A stretch of DNA of 22,419 bases. It comes from CAZCBN01 sp964496975. GTDB lineage: Bacteria > Planctomycetota > Phycisphaerae > Phycisphaerales > UBA1924. This document shows positions 1 to 7,618 of this stretch, piece after piece. Made by a program: the position numbers and the translations under genes. Numbering within the stretch: the first letter of the stretch is position 1; every line of letters starts with the position of its first letter. The DNA is taken from NCBI GenBank assembly GCA_964496975.1, contig CAZCBN010000049.1, positions 1 through 22,419 on the forward strand. Reading direction: 5' to 3'. The notes under the pieces are model-generated. The model was given only the letters and a program-made list of their open reading frames with translations, was not told the DNA's origin and searched no databases.

Positions 1-7
1 CGCGTTC

Positions 8-13
8 TACGCT
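8..13 (+). promoter_or_regulatory. Putative -10 hexamer close to start codon
   Basis: TACGCT lies 7 nt before the ATG at 21, and no Shine-Dalgarno sequence is visible between them. The -35 region is outside the window. The same hexamer forms the -10 of the tRNA-Phe promoter at 16218, and a TATGCT variant precedes two other genes here at similar distances. The spacing would put the transcript start at or near the ATG. Confidence 0.4.
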
Positions 14-20
14 CCACTCC

Positions 21-800
21 ATGCCGCTCATCGCCGTCACGCCCGACGTCTCCGACCGCTCCGGCCGCCTCGCCGCCACCGTCGCCCTCACCTACCTCGA
101 CGCCATCCGCCGCGCCGGCGGAACCCCCGTCATCCTCCACCCAGACCCCGCGCTCATCCCCGACTACCTCGCCGCCTTCGACGCCTTCGTCTTCACCGGC
201 GGCAAAGACATCGACATGACCGCCTTCAACGAGCCCAACCACCCACAGTCCGACCGCATGGACCCCCGCCGCCAGACCTTTGACCTCGCCCTCCACCGCG
301 CCCTCGCCGACCCGGCCCAGCACGAAACCCCCGTCCTCGCCGTCTGCCTCGGCATGCAGGAAATGTCCCTCATCCAGGGCGGCTCGCTCCACCAGCACCT
401 CCCCGACACCCTGCCCACCGCCGACCACCACCGCGACGCCGTGCACGCCGTCGCCCCAACACCCGCCGCCGCCGCGCTCGCGCAGGCCGCCCGATCCCCA
501 GCCCTCCGCCGCTTCCTCCAAACCTCGCTGCAAGGCCCCGTCGCGAGCAACCACCACCAGGGCATCACCAACGCCGGCTCCCTCACCGTCCTCGCCACAA
601 GCCCCGACGGCCTCATCGAAGCCGTCGCCAACCCCCATCGCCCCTTCTACGTCGGCGTCCAGTGGCACCCCGAACGCACCGACCACAAGCCCACCGGCGA
701 CGATGCCTTCCAGGCCCTCGTCGAAGCCGCCGAACACCACCGCGCCGCCCCAAACGCGGCCAGCGTCGAAGCCCACTTCCGCCGCAGCTTTTTCCCCTGA
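21..800 (+). CDS. Gamma-glutamyl-gamma-aminobutyrate hydrolase family protein (class I glutamine amidotransferase-like)
   Basis: This 259-residue cytoplasmic protein belongs to the peptidase C26 / PuuD-like branch of class I glutamine amidotransferases, which hydrolyse gamma-glutamyl amide bonds. The oxyanion-strand motif FTGGKDID lies near residues 58-65. The nucleophile elbow AVCLGMQ gives Cys109, and GVQWHPE supplies His216 and Glu218, so the catalytic triad is complete. The NHHQGI motif near residue 177 is typical of the family. Length matches the usual 230-260 residues. The start is the first ATG in frame; there is no visible ribosome-binding site, but a -10-like hexamer sits 7 nt upstream. 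The gene is C-rich on the coding strand, like other plus-strand genes in the left arm. The true substrate (gamma-Glu-GABA or another gamma-glutamyl compound) cannot be told, because no polyamine or other pathway genes lie nearby. It converges on the next gene with a 27-bp gap. Confidence 0.85.
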   Translation: MPLIAVTPDVSDRSGRLAATVALTYLDAIRRAGGTPVILHPDPALIPDYLAAFDAFVFTGGKDIDMTAFNEPNHPQSDRMDPRRQTFDLALHRALADPAQHETPVLAVCLGMQEMSLIQGGSLHQHLPDTLPTADHHRDAVHAVAPTPAAAALAQAARSPALRRFLQTSLQGPVASNHHQGITNAGSLTVLATSPDGLIEAVANPHRPFYVGVQWHPERTDHKPTGDDAFQALVEAAEHHRAAPNAASVEAHFRRSFFP

Positions 801-827
801 CCACCGCCAGCCCCGCCCCGCCCGCGC

Positions 828-2093
828 CTACGCCTCCGCCCGATCCGCCACAAACGACACCGTCGGCTGCGATCCGTACAGCGGATAGTCGATCGTCGAT
901 CGAAACCCCCGCAGCCGCCGCGCGTCCATCCCCGTCCGTCCGCACACGTGCGTCAACAGCTCCACATACCGCGCCACGCCCGACGCCCGCGCCCGATCAA
1001 TCCCCTCCCCGAGCGTCTCCAGCTTCTCCGCCAGGTCCAGCCGATCCACGTCCCGGCTCGGATCGTTCACGTTCGCTACGCCCTCGAAGCTGGTGTCGTA
1101 CACATCCAGCCTCGGCGCCTGCTCCGGCCACAACGACCGATCCACAAACACATCAAAGATCGATCGCATCGCCGGCGTCGACACTTCGCTGAACACATAC
1201 GCCCGCCGTTCCCGCCCGCTCGGCAACGCCGGCACCCGCCTCGGCAGATCCTCGGGGCTCCACTCCGCCACCGCAAGGTCAATCACCGACGCAGGCCCAA
1301 ACGCCCGCCCCGCCAGCATCACATGCGCCACCTCGCCCCGACGCTGCACATCCAGCGAGGGCAACGGCGACGAGCAAAACTCCTCCACGCACACCGACGC
1401 CGGATCTTCCTCCAGCGGCCTGCCCCCCAGCGTCAGCGCCCGCCGATCCGTCCCCCCCGCCGCCCCAGCCGGCGGATGCCCCAAGCGCCGCGACACGATC
1501 TTCACCGTCGCCGCCGGCCGCAGCCGCTGCAACCCCAGCAACCAACTGATCCACACCACATCGATCCGGTCCTCGCGCTCCTGGCTCGGCGCCAGCAGCA
1601 CCGCCGACAGCAGTGTCTCCGTCCGCACCCCACGCAGCTCGCTCACCGCCCGAAACGCCGCCTGCTTCCGCCGCAGTTCAAACGCTCGACGCGCCTCGGG
1701 CACCCACGCCGACACCACCGTGTCCAGCGCCGAACGATCCCCCAGCTCCGTCCGGATCAACTCATCAAACCCGTCCACCGCCTCCCGCGCCGCCGTCAGC
1801 ACCGCCGGGTTCACGCCCAGCTTCTCGCACGCCTTCAGAACCCGCCGAAGCGGCTCCGGCCCCGGCATCCGATGCATCGCCGCCATCGGGTCATTCGAGT
1901 CGATCGCCCGAAGCAGCCGACTCGCCAGCACCTTGTCCAGCTTGAGCCGCTTGCTCACCGCCACCGGCCCGCGCTCGCCCCCGCTCCCCGCCACCGCGTC
2001 CACCAACGGCCCAAGCCCGCGCAGCAACCGCTCGCCCGCCGCCGCGATCTGCACCTCCAACGGCGCAGCCTCCGGGACGTCCCGTTGCGTCAT
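828..2093 (-). CDS. Hypothetical protein, 421 aa, possible N-terminal helix-turn-helix
   Basis: I do not recognise a characterised family. The protein is soluble, with no signal peptide or membrane segment. Residues about 45-65 (around VSKRLKLDKVLASRLLRAI) look like a winged-helix or HTH recognition region. The following stretch (SNDPMAAMHRMPGPEPLRRVL) resembles uncharacterised planctomycete proteins that I associate with HTH-like N-termini. The remaining roughly 300 residues are mixed alpha/beta without a motif I can name. The ATG at 2093 has a weak upstream GGGGA; a longer GTG start at 2168 would add 25 residues. A TAGACT hexamer (reverse complement of 2159-2164) could be the -10 for the shorter form. 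The gene diverges from the secreted-protein gene at 2311, so a regulatory link is possible but unproven. Confidence 0.7.
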   Translation of the reverse strand: MTQRDVPEAAPLEVQIAAAGERLLRGLGPLVDAVAGSGGERGPVAVSKRLKLDKVLASRLLRAIDSNDPMAAMHRMPGPEPLRRVLKACEKLGVNPAVLTAAREAVDGFDELIRTELGDRSALDTVVSAWVPEARRAFELRRKQAAFRAVSELRGVRTETLLSAVLLAPSQEREDRIDVVWISWLLGLQRLRPAATVKIVSRRLGHPPAGAAGGTDRRALTLGGRPLEEDPASVCVEEFCSSPLPSLDVQRRGEVAHVMLAGRAFGPASVIDLAVAEWSPEDLPRRVPALPSGRERRAYVFSEVSTPAMRSIFDVFVDRSLWPEQAPRLDVYDTSFEGVANVNDPSRDVDRLDLAEKLETLGEGIDRARASGVARYVELLTHVCGRTGMDARRLRGFRSTIDYPLYGSQPTVSFVADRAEA

Positions 2094-2189
2094 GGACACG
2101 CCGTCCCCAGCCTTCGCCCTCTGAGGCACCACAAGGTCCTTTCCCAAGCGACAACCCAAGTCTACCACAGCCGCAAGAAGAATTCTCGG

Positions 2190-2204
2190 AGTTTCCGGGA
2201 AACT
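2190..2204. promoter_or_regulatory. 15-bp perfect palindrome (operator candidate)
   Basis: AGTTTCC-G-GGAAACT is a perfect inverted repeat with 7-bp arms and one central base. It ends 3 bp before the -35 element of the plus-strand promoter at 2208 and lies in the divergent region between the 828-2093 (-) and 2311-3072 (+) genes. Position and symmetry suit a dimeric transcription factor. It is relatively AT-rich for this window. Confidence 0.45.
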
Positions 2205-2207
2205 TCC

Positions 2208-2235
2208 TTGACACGGTCGTCACCACCCGTATCTT
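2208..2235 (+). promoter_or_regulatory. Sigma70-type promoter for the 2311 gene
   Basis: TTGACA (2208-2213) and TATCTT (2230-2235) are separated by 16 bp, a near-consensus housekeeping promoter. The predicted start near 2242 gives a leader of about 70 nt with an AGAGGA ribosome-binding site 7 nt before the ATG at 2311. Confidence 0.6.
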
Positions 2236-2310
2236 GAGCAAGGCCACGCCGAACCCAGCCACGGCCGCCACAATGCACCGGCTGAAATCCGCCCCGCAGA
2301 GGACCACAAA

Positions 2311-3072
2311 ATGATCAACTCCGCGCCCTGTCGCACCGCCCACACCGCCGCCCGAATCACCCCCGCTCTCCTCGCCCTCCTCGCGGCCTCCACCGCCCTC
2401 GCCGACAACACCACCACCACGTTCGAAAACGGCCTCGAAGGCTGGGAAGGCCCCCAAGGCTTCGGCGGCTCCAGCCAGATCGTCCCCGACGGCAACCCCG
2501 GCAACGCCTATCAGACAACCTTCAACGACTTCGGCGTCACCTTCTCAAACACCACCAATCAGGCCTTCCTCGGCGACTACACCCAATACGGCTCCGTCAC
2601 CATCTCCATCGACGTCCGCGTCGACACCCTCAACTTCTTCGGCCTCGACGTCAGCCGCTCCTGGCTCCTCGACCTCCGCAACACCGAAGCCGCCGTCGGC
2701 AGCGACTTCCCCTGGTTCAGCACCTACTTCGTCTTCGACACCATCAGCCAGGCCGCCAACGCCGACTGGACCACCTTCTCCGTCACCTTCAACCCCAACG
2801 ATGCCGACCTCCCTGCCGGCTGGGGCGGCTACGGCGCCGAAGACCCCGTCACCTTCGAGCCCCGGCTCCCCGCGGGCGAAACCTTCGCAAGCATCCTCTC
2901 CAGCGTGAACGAGATCGCCTTCACCACCCTCGAGCCCGGCTTCTTCTTCGGCTTCTCCGACCACACCATCCTCGTCGACAACATCTCGATCACCACCACC
3001 CCCATCCCCGCCCCCGCCGGCATGGCCGTCCTCACCCTCGGCGCCATCACCGCCGGCCGCCGCCGCCGCTGA
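2311..3072 (+). CDS. Secreted protein with PEP-CTERM-like C-terminal sorting tail
   Basis: This 253-residue exported protein has an N-terminal signal peptide (hydrophobic LLALLAASTALA, probable cleavage before DNTTTT, about residue 32). The mature part begins TTFENGLEGWEG, a common opening of beta-sandwich or carbohydrate-binding-like surface domains. The C-terminus has Pro-Ile-Pro-Ala-Pro-Ala-Gly, a hydrophobic stretch and a final RRRR. This tripartite tail is typical of PEP-CTERM-like proteins of Phycisphaerae and suggests processing by an exosortase-like system; no exosortase is present in the window. The ATG has an AGAGGA ribosome-binding site 7 nt upstream and a good promoter at 2208. 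The function of the folded domain is unknown. The 3073-3307 spacer to the convergent metF shows no clear U-tract terminator on either strand. Confidence 0.75.
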   Translation: MINSAPCRTAHTAARITPALLALLAASTALADNTTTTFENGLEGWEGPQGFGGSSQIVPDGNPGNAYQTTFNDFGVTFSNTTNQAFLGDYTQYGSVTISIDVRVDTLNFFGLDVSRSWLLDLRNTEAAVGSDFPWFSTYFVFDTISQAANADWTTFSVTFNPNDADLPAGWGGYGAEDPVTFEPRLPAGETFASILSSVNEIAFTTLEPGFFFGFSDHTILVDNISITTTPIPAPAGMAVLTLGAITAGRRRR

Positions 3073-3307
3073 AGCGCGCAGCCCCGCCCGAAGGCCGGCC
3101 GACCCGCGCCGGTCCCGTCCCCATCTCGCCGAGACGCCACACGCGTTCACCGCATCCGCTCGCCCCGGCCCCCAGCCGCAGCGGGCGTTCCACAACATCA
3201 CCCGCGCCCCATCCCCCTCGCATCCGGATCCCGGGAGCGCCATCGACCAGGGTCTTCGACCAGCCCCAAGGCCGCCAACGCCGCACGCTCCTCAACGCCG
3301 CATCAGA

Positions 3308-4249
3308 TCAAAACCCCAGCGAGTCCCGCACCCCCAGCGTGCGATAGATCTCCGCCGTCGCGGTGCTCTTGTTCAGCGTGTAAAAGTGAATCCCCGCCAC
3401 GCCGTGGTCCAAAAGGTCCAGGCACTGCTGCGTCGCCCAGTGCACCCCCACGCGTCGCACGCCCTCGGGGTCATGCTCCGCCCGCCGCACCGCCCGCAGC
3501 AAGCTCGCCGGATACCGCGCCCCCGCCGCGAGCTCCGCCATCCGCGCCATCCCCGACGCGCTCGTGATCGGCATGATCCCCGCGACGATCGGCACCCGGA
3601 TCCCCGCCAGCTCGCACCGCTCCCGAAAGTCATAAAAGTCGCGGTTGTCAAAGAACAACTGCGTGCAGATGTAGTCCGCCCCCGCGTCCACCTTCGCCTT
3701 CAGATAGTCCATCTCCAGCACCCGGTTCGGCGTCAGCGGGTGCCCCTCGGGAAAGCCCGCCACCCCGATCCCAAACCCCCGCGGGTCCGGGTGCTCCCCG
3801 CTCTCGTTGAACTTCCGGATGAACGCGACCAGCTCCGCCGCGTACCGAAACGCATCCTTCGACCGGTCGTACCCCGCCCCGCCCGCGCCCGCCCCGCCCG
3901 CATTTGTCAGATTCGCCGGCGGATCCCCACGCAGCGCCAGCACGTTCCCGATCCCGTGCCGCGCATACGTGCTCAAAATCTCCCGGATCTCCCCCTCCGT
4001 GTGGCACACGCTCGTCAGGTGCGGCACCGGGTCCAGCGCCGTCTCATCCTTCAGCCGCACCACAAGGTCCCGCGTCAGCCCGCGCGTCGAACCCCCCGCC
4101 CCATACGTCACGCTCACGAACGCCGGCTTGAGCGACTCCAGCTCCTTGATCACCCCGTACAGCGCCTCCGCCGCCTCCACGCTCTTCGGAGGAAAAAACT
4201 CGAACGAAAACGTCGTCCGCCGCTTCTCAAAGATGTCGCGGATATGCAT
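3308..4249 (-). CDS. metF: 5,10-methylenetetrahydrofolate reductase
   Basis: MetF is an FAD-dependent TIM-barrel enzyme that reduces 5,10-methylene-THF to 5-methyl-THF, the methyl donor for methionine synthesis. The protein is 313 residues from the chosen ATG, close to the usual 290-310. FSFEFFPPKS near residues 14-23 contains the catalytic Glu (E17). VTYGAGGST, LALRGDPP and GVAGFPEGHP are family motifs for FAD and folate binding, and the FDNRDFYDF region follows them. The ATG at 4249 is preferred because MHIRDIF aligns with the usual N-terminus and CTGGGG precedes it; an ATG or GTG at 4279 would add ten residues with no family match. It lies 149 bp downstream of the methyltransferase gene on the same strand, with a hairpin in the gap, so it may be read through from glgP or have its own promoter. 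AhcY, in the same cycle, is encoded 4 kb away. Confidence 0.95.
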   Translation of the reverse strand: MHIRDIFEKRRTTFSFEFFPPKSVEAAEALYGVIKELESLKPAFVSVTYGAGGSTRGLTRDLVVRLKDETALDPVPHLTSVCHTEGEIREILSTYARHGIGNVLALRGDPPANLTNAGGAGAGGAGYDRSKDAFRYAAELVAFIRKFNESGEHPDPRGFGIGVAGFPEGHPLTPNRVLEMDYLKAKVDAGADYICTQLFFDNRDFYDFRERCELAGIRVPIVAGIMPITSASGMARMAELAAGARYPASLLRAVRRAEHDPEGVRRVGVHWATQQCLDLLDHGVAGIHFYTLNKSTATAEIYRTLGVRDSLGF

Positions 4250-4356
4250 GCGAACCCCAGTCTCATCCCCGGGCACCACCGCCCGCCGCCCATCGGCCCC
4301 GATCCTATCGAACCGCCGCGCGCCTCAAGCCCCAGGCCCCCGCCCGTGCCTTCGGT

Positions 4357-4379
4357 GGCACAGGCGTGCAGCCCGTGCC
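4357..4379 (-). terminator. Hairpin between methyltransferase gene and metF (no U-tract)
   Basis: GGCACAGGC and GCCCGTGCC are 9-bp arms around the loop GTGCA. The single mismatch (A-C on the plus strand) becomes a G-U pair in the minus-strand transcript. A small GTGCC/GGCAC hairpin overlaps on one side. It begins 20 nt after the methyltransferase stop codon and lies upstream of metF. With no U-run it could be a Rho-type or attenuating structure, or a dispersed palindromic repeat; I recall similar GGCACAGGC-type palindromes from planctomycete spacers, but have not checked. Confidence 0.4.
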
Positions 4380-4398
4380 TTCCCCTCCCAACGCCCCA

Positions 4399-5670
4399 TC
4401 ACCCCCGCTCGCACACCACCGCCTCCACCATCCCCCCCTCAAAGAGCCGCTGCACAAACACCGTCATCGCCCGCTCCCCCTTCCCCCGAAGCGCCCCCTG
4501 CTCCGCGTCCGCGTCGATCACCCGCCCCCGCGTCTTCACCTCAACGATCCCCGCCCCAAGCCCCGCCAGCACCCCCTTCACCCGCTTGCGGTTCCACACC
4601 ATCCGCTCCACCACGCGAAACGCTGTGAGCCAAGGGCTCGCCGCCCGCGTGACAGACGTCAAAAGCCCCGCGCCGGGCGACCCCGCCAGCATCGTCCCCG
4701 TCTCCGCGCACAGCCGCGCCCAAAGCCGCGCCCGCTCCGCCGCCACGTCCACCGCGTACACCCACGCCCCCCCCCCCCCCCCCACCGCCGCCCACCCCCC
4801 GGCCTCCCCCCCCCCCCCCCCCCCCCCCATCCCCCCCCCCCCCCCCCCCCCCCCCGCGTACACCCACGCCCCCAGCTCCCCCGCAACCGCCGGCCATCCC
4901 TCGGCCTCGGGCCGCCCCGACATCTCCACCACGCCCTCCCCCGCCCGCCGCGCATCGGGGATCAGCACCGCCGTCCGCACGGCGTCCCCCCGCGCCCACG
5001 CCCCCGACAAGTGCACCCCCTGCGTCAGCCGCCCCGCCTCGCTCAGATACGCCCACTCCCCCCCGGGCAGCACCTCGGGCGCCGTCCCCGGCGCCAACTT
5101 CACCGCCGTCGATCGCGCACCATCCACCAGCGAGCGCACAAACTCAATCGACGGCCGCAGCTCATCAATCCCCCGCGTCCGCTTCCCCCCCTCGTCCCGC
5201 CGGCTCGGGTCGATGTGCACCCCGCGCCCGGGCTCGATCGCCATCGCCGTCACATCCGCGTGCACCGCGCGCGCCCCCGCGTTCACCCCGGCCATCACCA
5301 CCCGCGCCGGATCAAAGTCCACCGCGATGACGTCCTCGCCCACGCTGTCCATCCCGATGCCGCAGCAGAGGTCATACCGGGCCCCGCGCATCCGAGACCG
5401 CTTCCACGCCGCCGCCGCCTCCGACGACGCCATCTCGACGCCCTGGGCATCGGCGACCAAGCGGCCCGCGAGCGCCTCCGACATCTTGTGCACCGCCTTC
5501 GCCCGGGCCCGGGCCACTTCCAGCGCCACCGTCACCAGCCCCGCCGGCCAGTCGCGCCGAAGCCGCTCGACATCCCCCAGGCTTGGCCCGCGCGCGGCCA
5601 CCTCGAGCAAGGCCCCGCACCGGGCCTCGCCGATCGCCCGCCAGTCCTCAGGTTGCCCGGGTGCCGCCAT
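4399..5670 (-). CDS. Class I SAM-dependent methyltransferase with THUMP-like C-terminal domain
   Basis: A 423-residue cytoplasmic protein. Residues 1-95 are helical; DLCCGIGMDS (100-109) is the glycine-rich SAM-binding motif, VDFDP (118-122) the acidic loop, and IDPSRR (153-158) the D-P-x-R-R motif of this family. The last 120 residues (from WVYAVDVAAERARLW to the C-terminus) match the THUMP-like module, including TSVTRAASPWLTAF and IVEVKTRGR. Such proteins are probably RNA methyltransferases, but their substrate is not established. Residues about 272-306 are a Gly-rich insertion encoded by poly-C tracts on the plus strand; without this 34-residue insertion the length would be 389, nearer the norm. 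The gene begins 23 bp after glgP on the same strand, suggesting co-transcription. The ATG at 5670 has no obvious ribosome-binding site, in keeping with translational coupling. Confidence 0.8.
   Translation of the reverse strand: MAAPGQPEDWRAIGEARCGALLEVAARGPSLGDVERLRRDWPAGLVTVALEVARARAKAVHKMSEALAGRLVADAQGVEMASSEAAAAWKRSRMRGARYDLCCGIGMDSVGEDVIAVDFDPARVVMAGVNAGARAVHADVTAMAIEPGRGVHIDPSRRDEGGKRTRGIDELRPSIEFVRSLVDGARSTAVKLAPGTAPEVLPGGEWAYLSEAGRLTQGVHLSGAWARGDAVRTAVLIPDARRAGEGVVEMSGRPEAEGWPAVAGELGAWVYAGGGGGGGGMGGGGGGGEAGGWAAVGGGGGAWVYAVDVAAERARLWARLCAETGTMLAGSPGAGLLTSVTRAASPWLTAFRVVERMVWNRKRVKGVLAGLGAGIVEVKTRGRVIDADAEQGALRGKGERAMTVFVQRLFEGGMVEAVVCERG
4754..4873. repeat. 102-bp in-frame duplication with poly-C tracts of 17, 23 and 25 nt
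   Basis: The 18-mer GCGTACACCCACGCCCCC occurs at 4754-4771 and again at 4856-4873, exactly 102 bp apart (34 codons). Continuing past the 18-mer, copy 1 matches copy 2 at the same offset to 4806 with no indel; all 8 differences change a base of copy 2 to C in copy 1. Beyond that, copy 1 is C-runs: 4767-4783 (17), 4806-4828 (23) and 4831-4855 (25), broken only by AT at 4829. The methyltransferase frame stays open. Either this is a consensus or assembly artefact at a duplicated junction, or a real slippage-prone tract. Confidence 0.9.
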
Positions 5671-5693
5671 CGTTCGGCATCATCGCCGGTTCT

Positions 5694-7430
5694 TCACCCG
5701 CGTGCATAGGCCCGGAGCGCATACTCCCGCACCATCCGCTCGGTCGTGAAGTGCGACCCGTTCAACGCGATGCACTGACGCATCATGTGCGCCCACGCCT
5801 CGCGGTCCCGGTACATCGGCAGCACCGCCCGCTCCAGCTTGTCGTACAGGCTCGCCGCGTGCGCCTCGTCCATCCCGGCCTTGTCCGTCCGGAACCGGTA
5901 CTCGTCCCCGGGCTCGCCGATCGCCCAGCCCGTCACGCCCTCCACCCAGCCCTCGAGCCACCACCCGTCCAGCGCGCTCAGGCTCGGAACCCCGTTCACC
6001 GCCGCCTTCATCCCGCTCGTCCCGCTCGCCTCGAGCGGCGGCCTGGGGTTGTTGAGCCACACGTCCGCGCCCGACACCAGCAGCTTGCTCGTCTCGATGT
6101 CGTAGCTCTCCAGGAAGACCACCGGCACCGCGTCCCCAAGGTCCCGCGCCGCCGAGTAGATCTCCCGGATGATCTCCTTCCCCCGCCCGTCGTGCGGGTG
6201 CGCCTTGCCCGCGTAGATCACCTGCAGAGGCCCCGCGTTCTTCGCGATGTTCTTCAGCCGCGACACGTCCCGCATGATCAGGCTGGGCCGCTTGTAGTCC
6301 GTCATCCGCCGGCTGAAGACCACCGTCAGCCGGCTCGGGTCGAGCGTCCGCCCCGTCGCCTTCTTCACGTGCTCCAGCAGGCCGCGCTTGCTGTGGTCGT
6401 GCGCCGCCAGCAGCCGGTCCGTCGGGATCCCCGCCGCCAGGCGAAGGTCGCTGTTCTCCCGCCGCCAGAGGGGGCAGAACTCGTCGAACAGCCCCCGCAC
6501 CGGCCCGCTCGTCCAGGTCGCCGCGTGCACGCCGTTCGTGATGGCCTGGATCGGGTACCCCGGGAACATCTCCCGGCTCACCTCGCCGTGCCGACGCGCC
6601 ACCGCGTTCACAAACGTCGAGAAGTTCATCGCCAGCTTCGTCGTGTTGAGAATCTCCCCCTCGCCGTACAGGTCGGGACGGTCAAACACCGGGTGGTCGC
6701 CGATGATCCGCCGCACCCGGTGGATGTCGAACCGGTCGTGCCCCGCCTCCACCGGCGTGTGCGTCGTGAACACGCACTTGCTCCGCACCTCCGCGATCGC
6801 CTGGCTCGAAAGCCCCCGCCCCGCGTCCAGCTCGTGCTTGCGGCCGCGCTCTGCCGCGCGAGAAATCTGCTCGCTCAGCAGCTCCACCACCACAAACACC
6901 GCGTGGCCCTCGTTCATGTGGAACGTGCCCACGTCGTGCCCGATCGCCCGCAGCATCCGCCGCCCGCCGATCCCGAGCAGCGCCTCCTGCCGGATGCGGT
7001 GGTCGCTGTCGCCCTCGTAGAGCCGCGCCGTCAGCTTCCGCGCCGCGTCGTCGTTCCCCGCCACGTCCGCATCCAGGAAGTAGACCGGCACGATAAAGCC
7101 CGTCACCCCCTTCACGTCCATCCGCCACGCCCGCAGAATCACATCGCGACCGTCCACCGGAACGCTCACCCGCGGCGCCATCGGACGAAGGTGCGACTCC
7201 ACGTTCCACGCCTGCGGCTGCTCCACCTGCTGCCCGCTGCCGTCGATCGTCTGCTTGAAGTATCCCCCCCGGTACATGAGCGTCACGCCCACGTACGGCA
7301 GCTCAATGTCCGCCGCCGCCTTCAGCGTGTCGCCCGCCAAAATGCCCAAACCCCCGGAATAGGTCGGAATGTCCGCCTCCAGCCCGATCTCAAGGCTCAG
7401 GTACGCGATGTCTCGGTCAAAGCGTGGCAT
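5694..7430 (-). CDS. glgP: Alpha-glucan (glycogen/maltodextrin) phosphorylase, short type
   Basis: This cytoplasmic GT35 enzyme uses phosphate to release glucose-1-phosphate from alpha-1,4-glucans. The 578-residue protein is of the short bacterial/archaeal alpha-glucan phosphorylase type, not the roughly 800-residue MalP/GlgP type. The N-terminus IAYLSLEIGLEADIPTYSGG is diagnostic, with GILAGDTLKAAAD next. FHMNEGHAVF and FTTHTPVEAGHD follow in order, and MTDYKRP lies in the C-terminal half. EASGTSGMKAAVNG carries the pyridoxal phosphate lysine, Lys475. Start: ATG at 7430, preceded by GAGGAG 6 nt upstream. A promoter with TTGGCT and GATAGA lies 32 nt further up. It diverges from the chlorite-dismutase-family gene, and heads a possible operon with the methyltransferase (23-bp gap). 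No other glycogen genes are in the window. Confidence 0.95.
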   Translation of the reverse strand: MPRFDRDIAYLSLEIGLEADIPTYSGGLGILAGDTLKAAADIELPYVGVTLMYRGGYFKQTIDGSGQQVEQPQAWNVESHLRPMAPRVSVPVDGRDVILRAWRMDVKGVTGFIVPVYFLDADVAGNDDAARKLTARLYEGDSDHRIRQEALLGIGGRRMLRAIGHDVGTFHMNEGHAVFVVVELLSEQISRAAERGRKHELDAGRGLSSQAIAEVRSKCVFTTHTPVEAGHDRFDIHRVRRIIGDHPVFDRPDLYGEGEILNTTKLAMNFSTFVNAVARRHGEVSREMFPGYPIQAITNGVHAATWTSGPVRGLFDEFCPLWRRENSDLRLAAGIPTDRLLAAHDHSKRGLLEHVKKATGRTLDPSRLTVVFSRRMTDYKRPSLIMRDVSRLKNIAKNAGPLQVIYAGKAHPHDGRGKEIIREIYSAARDLGDAVPVVFLESYDIETSKLLVSGADVWLNNPRPPLEASGTSGMKAAVNGVPSLSALDGWWLEGWVEGVTGWAIGEPGDEYRFRTDKAGMDEAHAASLYDKLERAVLPMYRDREAWAHMMRQCIALNGSHFTTERMVREYALRAYARG

Positions 7431-7462
7431 GCCGGTCTCCTCGGTGGTCGGTCTTCGCCCTG

Positions 7463-7492
7463 TCTATCGGTCCACGCCCCCCCCCAAGCCAA
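7463..7492 (-). promoter_or_regulatory. Predicted glgP promoter
   Basis: On the minus strand TTGGCT (7492-7487) and GATAGA (7468-7463) are separated by 18 bp. The GATAGAC core is shared with the sequences just before asnB and the gene at 20182. Unlike those, glgP has a real leader of about 25 nt with a GAGGAG ribosome-binding site. Confidence 0.5.
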
Positions 7493-7547
7493 GCCGAACC
7501 CGAATCGATCAGCAACCCCCGCCGTCCAAATAATCCCACCGCGAGGG

Positions 7548-7565
7548 GCGTTGATGCACCAACGC
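7548..7565. promoter_or_regulatory. Inverted repeat in glgP-cld divergent region
   Basis: GCGTTG and CAACGC are perfect 6-bp arms around ATGCAC. The dyad lies 53 bp before the plus-strand start at 7619 and about 55 bp upstream of the glgP -35, so it could be an operator for the chlorite-dismutase-family gene, or a leader hairpin. Just upstream is an AT-rich AAATAATCC that might hold a plus-strand -10. Confidence 0.3.
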
Positions 7566-7618
7566 GCCGAGCCCGCCCAACATCGAACCAGGCAGACAAA
7601 CAGAGAGAGGAACTCCCC

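Noticed and set aside
4806..4855. Poly-C as a simple two-colour poly-G read artefact
   Set aside because: Decay runs in the plus direction as C, while dark-cycle errors would give G in read direction; other assembly faults remain possible.
3386..5749. A 787-residue plus-strand open frame
   Set aside because: It is Arg/Pro/His-rich, has no domain, and lies opposite metF and the methyltransferase; a shadow of high GC content.
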